Assembly (NCBI RefSeq): GCF_002953255.1
Contig: NZ_CP026498.1
Span: 1,220,703-1,284,702, forward strand
DNA length: 64,000 nt
Reading direction: 5' to 3'
From: Streptomyces sp. CB01881
Lineage (GTDB): Bacteria > Actinomycetota > Actinomycetes > Streptomycetales > Streptomycetaceae
In this document: one piece after another, positions 62,808 through 64,000 of the stretch
Layout: every line of letters begins with the position of its first letter
Position numbering within the stretch: position 1 is the first letter of the stretch
Notes under the pieces: model-generated
Told to the model about the DNA's origin: nothing
The model's input: the letters and a program-made list of their open reading frames with translations, nothing else
Database searches by the model: none
Program-made: the position numbers and the translations under genes

Positions 62808-64000
62808 TTCAGCCAGTTCCGGTCGCTCGCCGAGGGGATCTCCAGTTCCTTCCAGATCCCGCGGAGCGCCTCGGCGAAGTTCTCGACGTCCGCCCGCCCG
62901 TGCACCGCGGACGGGGCGATACGCAGGATCTCCTCGCCGGCGCGCACACTGGGCGCGTTGATGGACTGGACGTAGATGCCGTGCTGCTCGAACAGCAGCT
63001 GGGACGCCTTCTTGCAGGTCTCGTCGTCGCCGACGAAGGCCGAGACGATGTGCGAGTCCGTGGAGATGAACGGGATGTCGGCCTCGGTGAGCAGCCGGTG
63101 CAGCAGCTGCGCGTTCTCCGCCAGCTTCGTCCGCTCGGTCTCGGAGGTCCGCAGGTAGCGGACCGCCGCCAGCGAACCGGCCGCGACGGCCGGCGGCAGC
63201 GAGGTCGTGAAGATGAAGGAGCGCGAGAGCGTGCGGACGGCGTCGACCAGGGCGGCCGGGCCGGCGATGTACCCGCCGACCGTGCCGTAGCCCTTGGCCA
63301 GGGTGCCCATGACGACCGTGAACCGGTCGGCGATGCCCTCCCGCGCGGCTATGCCGGCACCCTGCGGGCCGTACATGCCGACGGCGTGCACCTCGTCGAT
63401 GTACGTCGTGGCGTTGTACCGGTCCGCGACGTCGGCCATCTCGGCCAGCGGCGCGATGTCACCCGACATCGAGTAGACCGACTCCAGGACGACCAGCTTC
63501 GGGCGGTCGGCGGGGGTGGCCGCCAGCAGCTCCTCCAGGTGGGCGACGTCGTTGTGGCGGAAGACGTGCTTCTGCGCGCCGCTGTGCCGGAGGCCGTCGA
63601 TGATCGACGCGTGGTTCTTCGCGTCGGAGAAGACGACGGTGTCCTTCGGCATCCCCGCCAGGACGGTGAGCGCCCCGTCGTTGGCCGTGTAGCCGGAGGT
63701 GAAGAGGAGGGCGGCCTCCTTGCCGTGCAGGTCCGCCAGCTCCTGCTCCAGCGCGACGTGGTAGTGGTTGGTGCCGCCGATGTTGCGCGAGCCGCCGGAG
63801 CCCACGCCGTGGGCGTCGATCGCGGCCTTCATCGCCTCGACGACCTGGCGGTTCTGCCCCATGCCGAGGTAGTCGTTGCTGCACCAGACGCTGATCTGCG
63901 AGTCCACGCCGTCCCGCCGGGCGGTGGCGCTGGGGAACTCGCCGGAGCGGCGTCCGATCTCCAGGAACTCGCGCCTGCGCTCGGCGAGGTCCGCAGCGGT
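62804..64000 (-). CDS. 5-Aminolevulinate synthase homologue, partial at right edge
   Basis: The frame reads to the window edge; 398 residues are visible and the N-terminus is missing. [59 protein letters not shown] and the PLP lysine in GTLAKGYG identify the alpha-oxoamine synthase family, closest to ALAS. In an actinomycete that normally makes haem by the C5 route, ALAS marks C5N-unit biosynthesis. The in-frame GTG at 63905-63907 is internal, since upstream codons continue with ALAS-like sequence ([15 protein letters not shown]). Confidence 0.92.
   Translation of the reverse strand, partial: TAADLAERRREFLEIGRRSGEFPSATARRDGVDSQISVWCSNDYLGMGQNRQVVEAMKAAIDAHGVGSGGSRNIGGTNHYHVALEQELADLHGKEAALLFTSGYTANDGALTVLAGMPKDTVVFSDAKNHASIIDGLRHSGAQKHVFRHNDVAHLEELLAATPADRPKLVVLESVYSMSGDIAPLAEMADVADRYNATTYIDEVHAVGMYGPQGAGIAAREGIADRFTVVMGTLAKGYGTVGGYIAGPAALVDAVRTLSRSFIFTTSLPPAVAAGSLAAVRYLRTSETERTKLAENAQLLHRLLTEADIPFISTDSHIVSAFVGDDETCKKASQLLFEQHGIYVQSINAPSVRAGEEILRIAPSAVHGRADVENFAEALRGIWKELEIPSASDRNWLK

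Overview
This window is high-GC actinobacterial DNA, almost certainly from the Streptomyces/Kitasatospora group. The signs are very high third-position GC, many GTG/TTG starts, GTGA/ATGA stop-start overlaps, DtxR/IdeR-type iron boxes, and three specialised-metabolite or metallophore loci side by side. It looks like an accessory chromosomal region. I see no rRNA, tRNA, CRISPR array, transposase or integrase.

1-26246: a near-complete antimycin (3-formamidosalicylate depsipeptide) cluster. antB (cut by the left edge) encodes the acyltransferase. AntC is the NRPS: C-A(Thr)-PCP-C-A(alpha-keto acid)-KR-PCP. AntD is a KS-AT-ACP-TE polyketide synthase. A small MbtH-like gene overlaps antE, the crotonyl-CoA carboxylase/reductase. 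The minus-strand antG-antF-antQ genes encode the starter carrier protein, the aryl-acid ligase and the phosphopantetheinyl transferase. The plus-strand run antH-antP encodes a Paa-type di-iron oxygenase (H-L), a ketoreductase (M), tryptophan 2,3-dioxygenase (N), the formyl-handling hydrolase fold (O) and kynureninase (P). Together they turn tryptophan into 3-aminosalicylate, load it on AntG, extend it with Thr, pyruvate-derived lactate and an alkylmalonyl unit, and release the dilactone. With antP and antQ present this is the long form of the cluster. The sigma factor AntA is not in the window and may lie beyond position 1.

26922-38056: an iron-regulated divergent locus. Leftward genes encode a Dpp-type ABC importer (Tat lipoprotein, two permeases, fused double ATPase). 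Rightward genes encode a VioC-type 2-oxoglutarate oxygenase, SbnB-like, SbnH-like and SbnA-like enzymes and a MATE exporter. There is no NIS or NRPS synthetase. The set best fits an aminopolycarboxylate metallophore of the EDDS/EDHA kind. Two iron boxes lie between the divergent arms.

38266-47732: an ABC-2 transporter coupled to a NarL-type two-component system behind a large palindrome; a CopD-like membrane protein behind tandem iron boxes; a DUF4388/roadblock/roadblock trio; and a convergent AraC regulator/VOC protein pair.

48184-50259: a divergent DHA2-type drug exporter and MarR regulator that share a long inverted-repeat operator.

50439-64000 (runs off the right edge): a LuxR-type regulator, then a minus-strand highly reducing type II polyketide cluster. 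It has KS-alpha, KS-beta with Gln in place of the active-site Cys, ACP, KR, two hotdog dehydratases, a DsbA-like isomerase, hydrolase/thioesterase, aldehyde dehydrogenase, LuxR regulator and a 57-residue unknown protein. An acyl-CoA ligase and a 5-aminolevulinate synthase homologue lie upstream. That pair is the signature of the C5N (2-amino-3-hydroxycyclopentenone) unit, so the product is predicted to be a polyene, possibly capped by a C5N amide.
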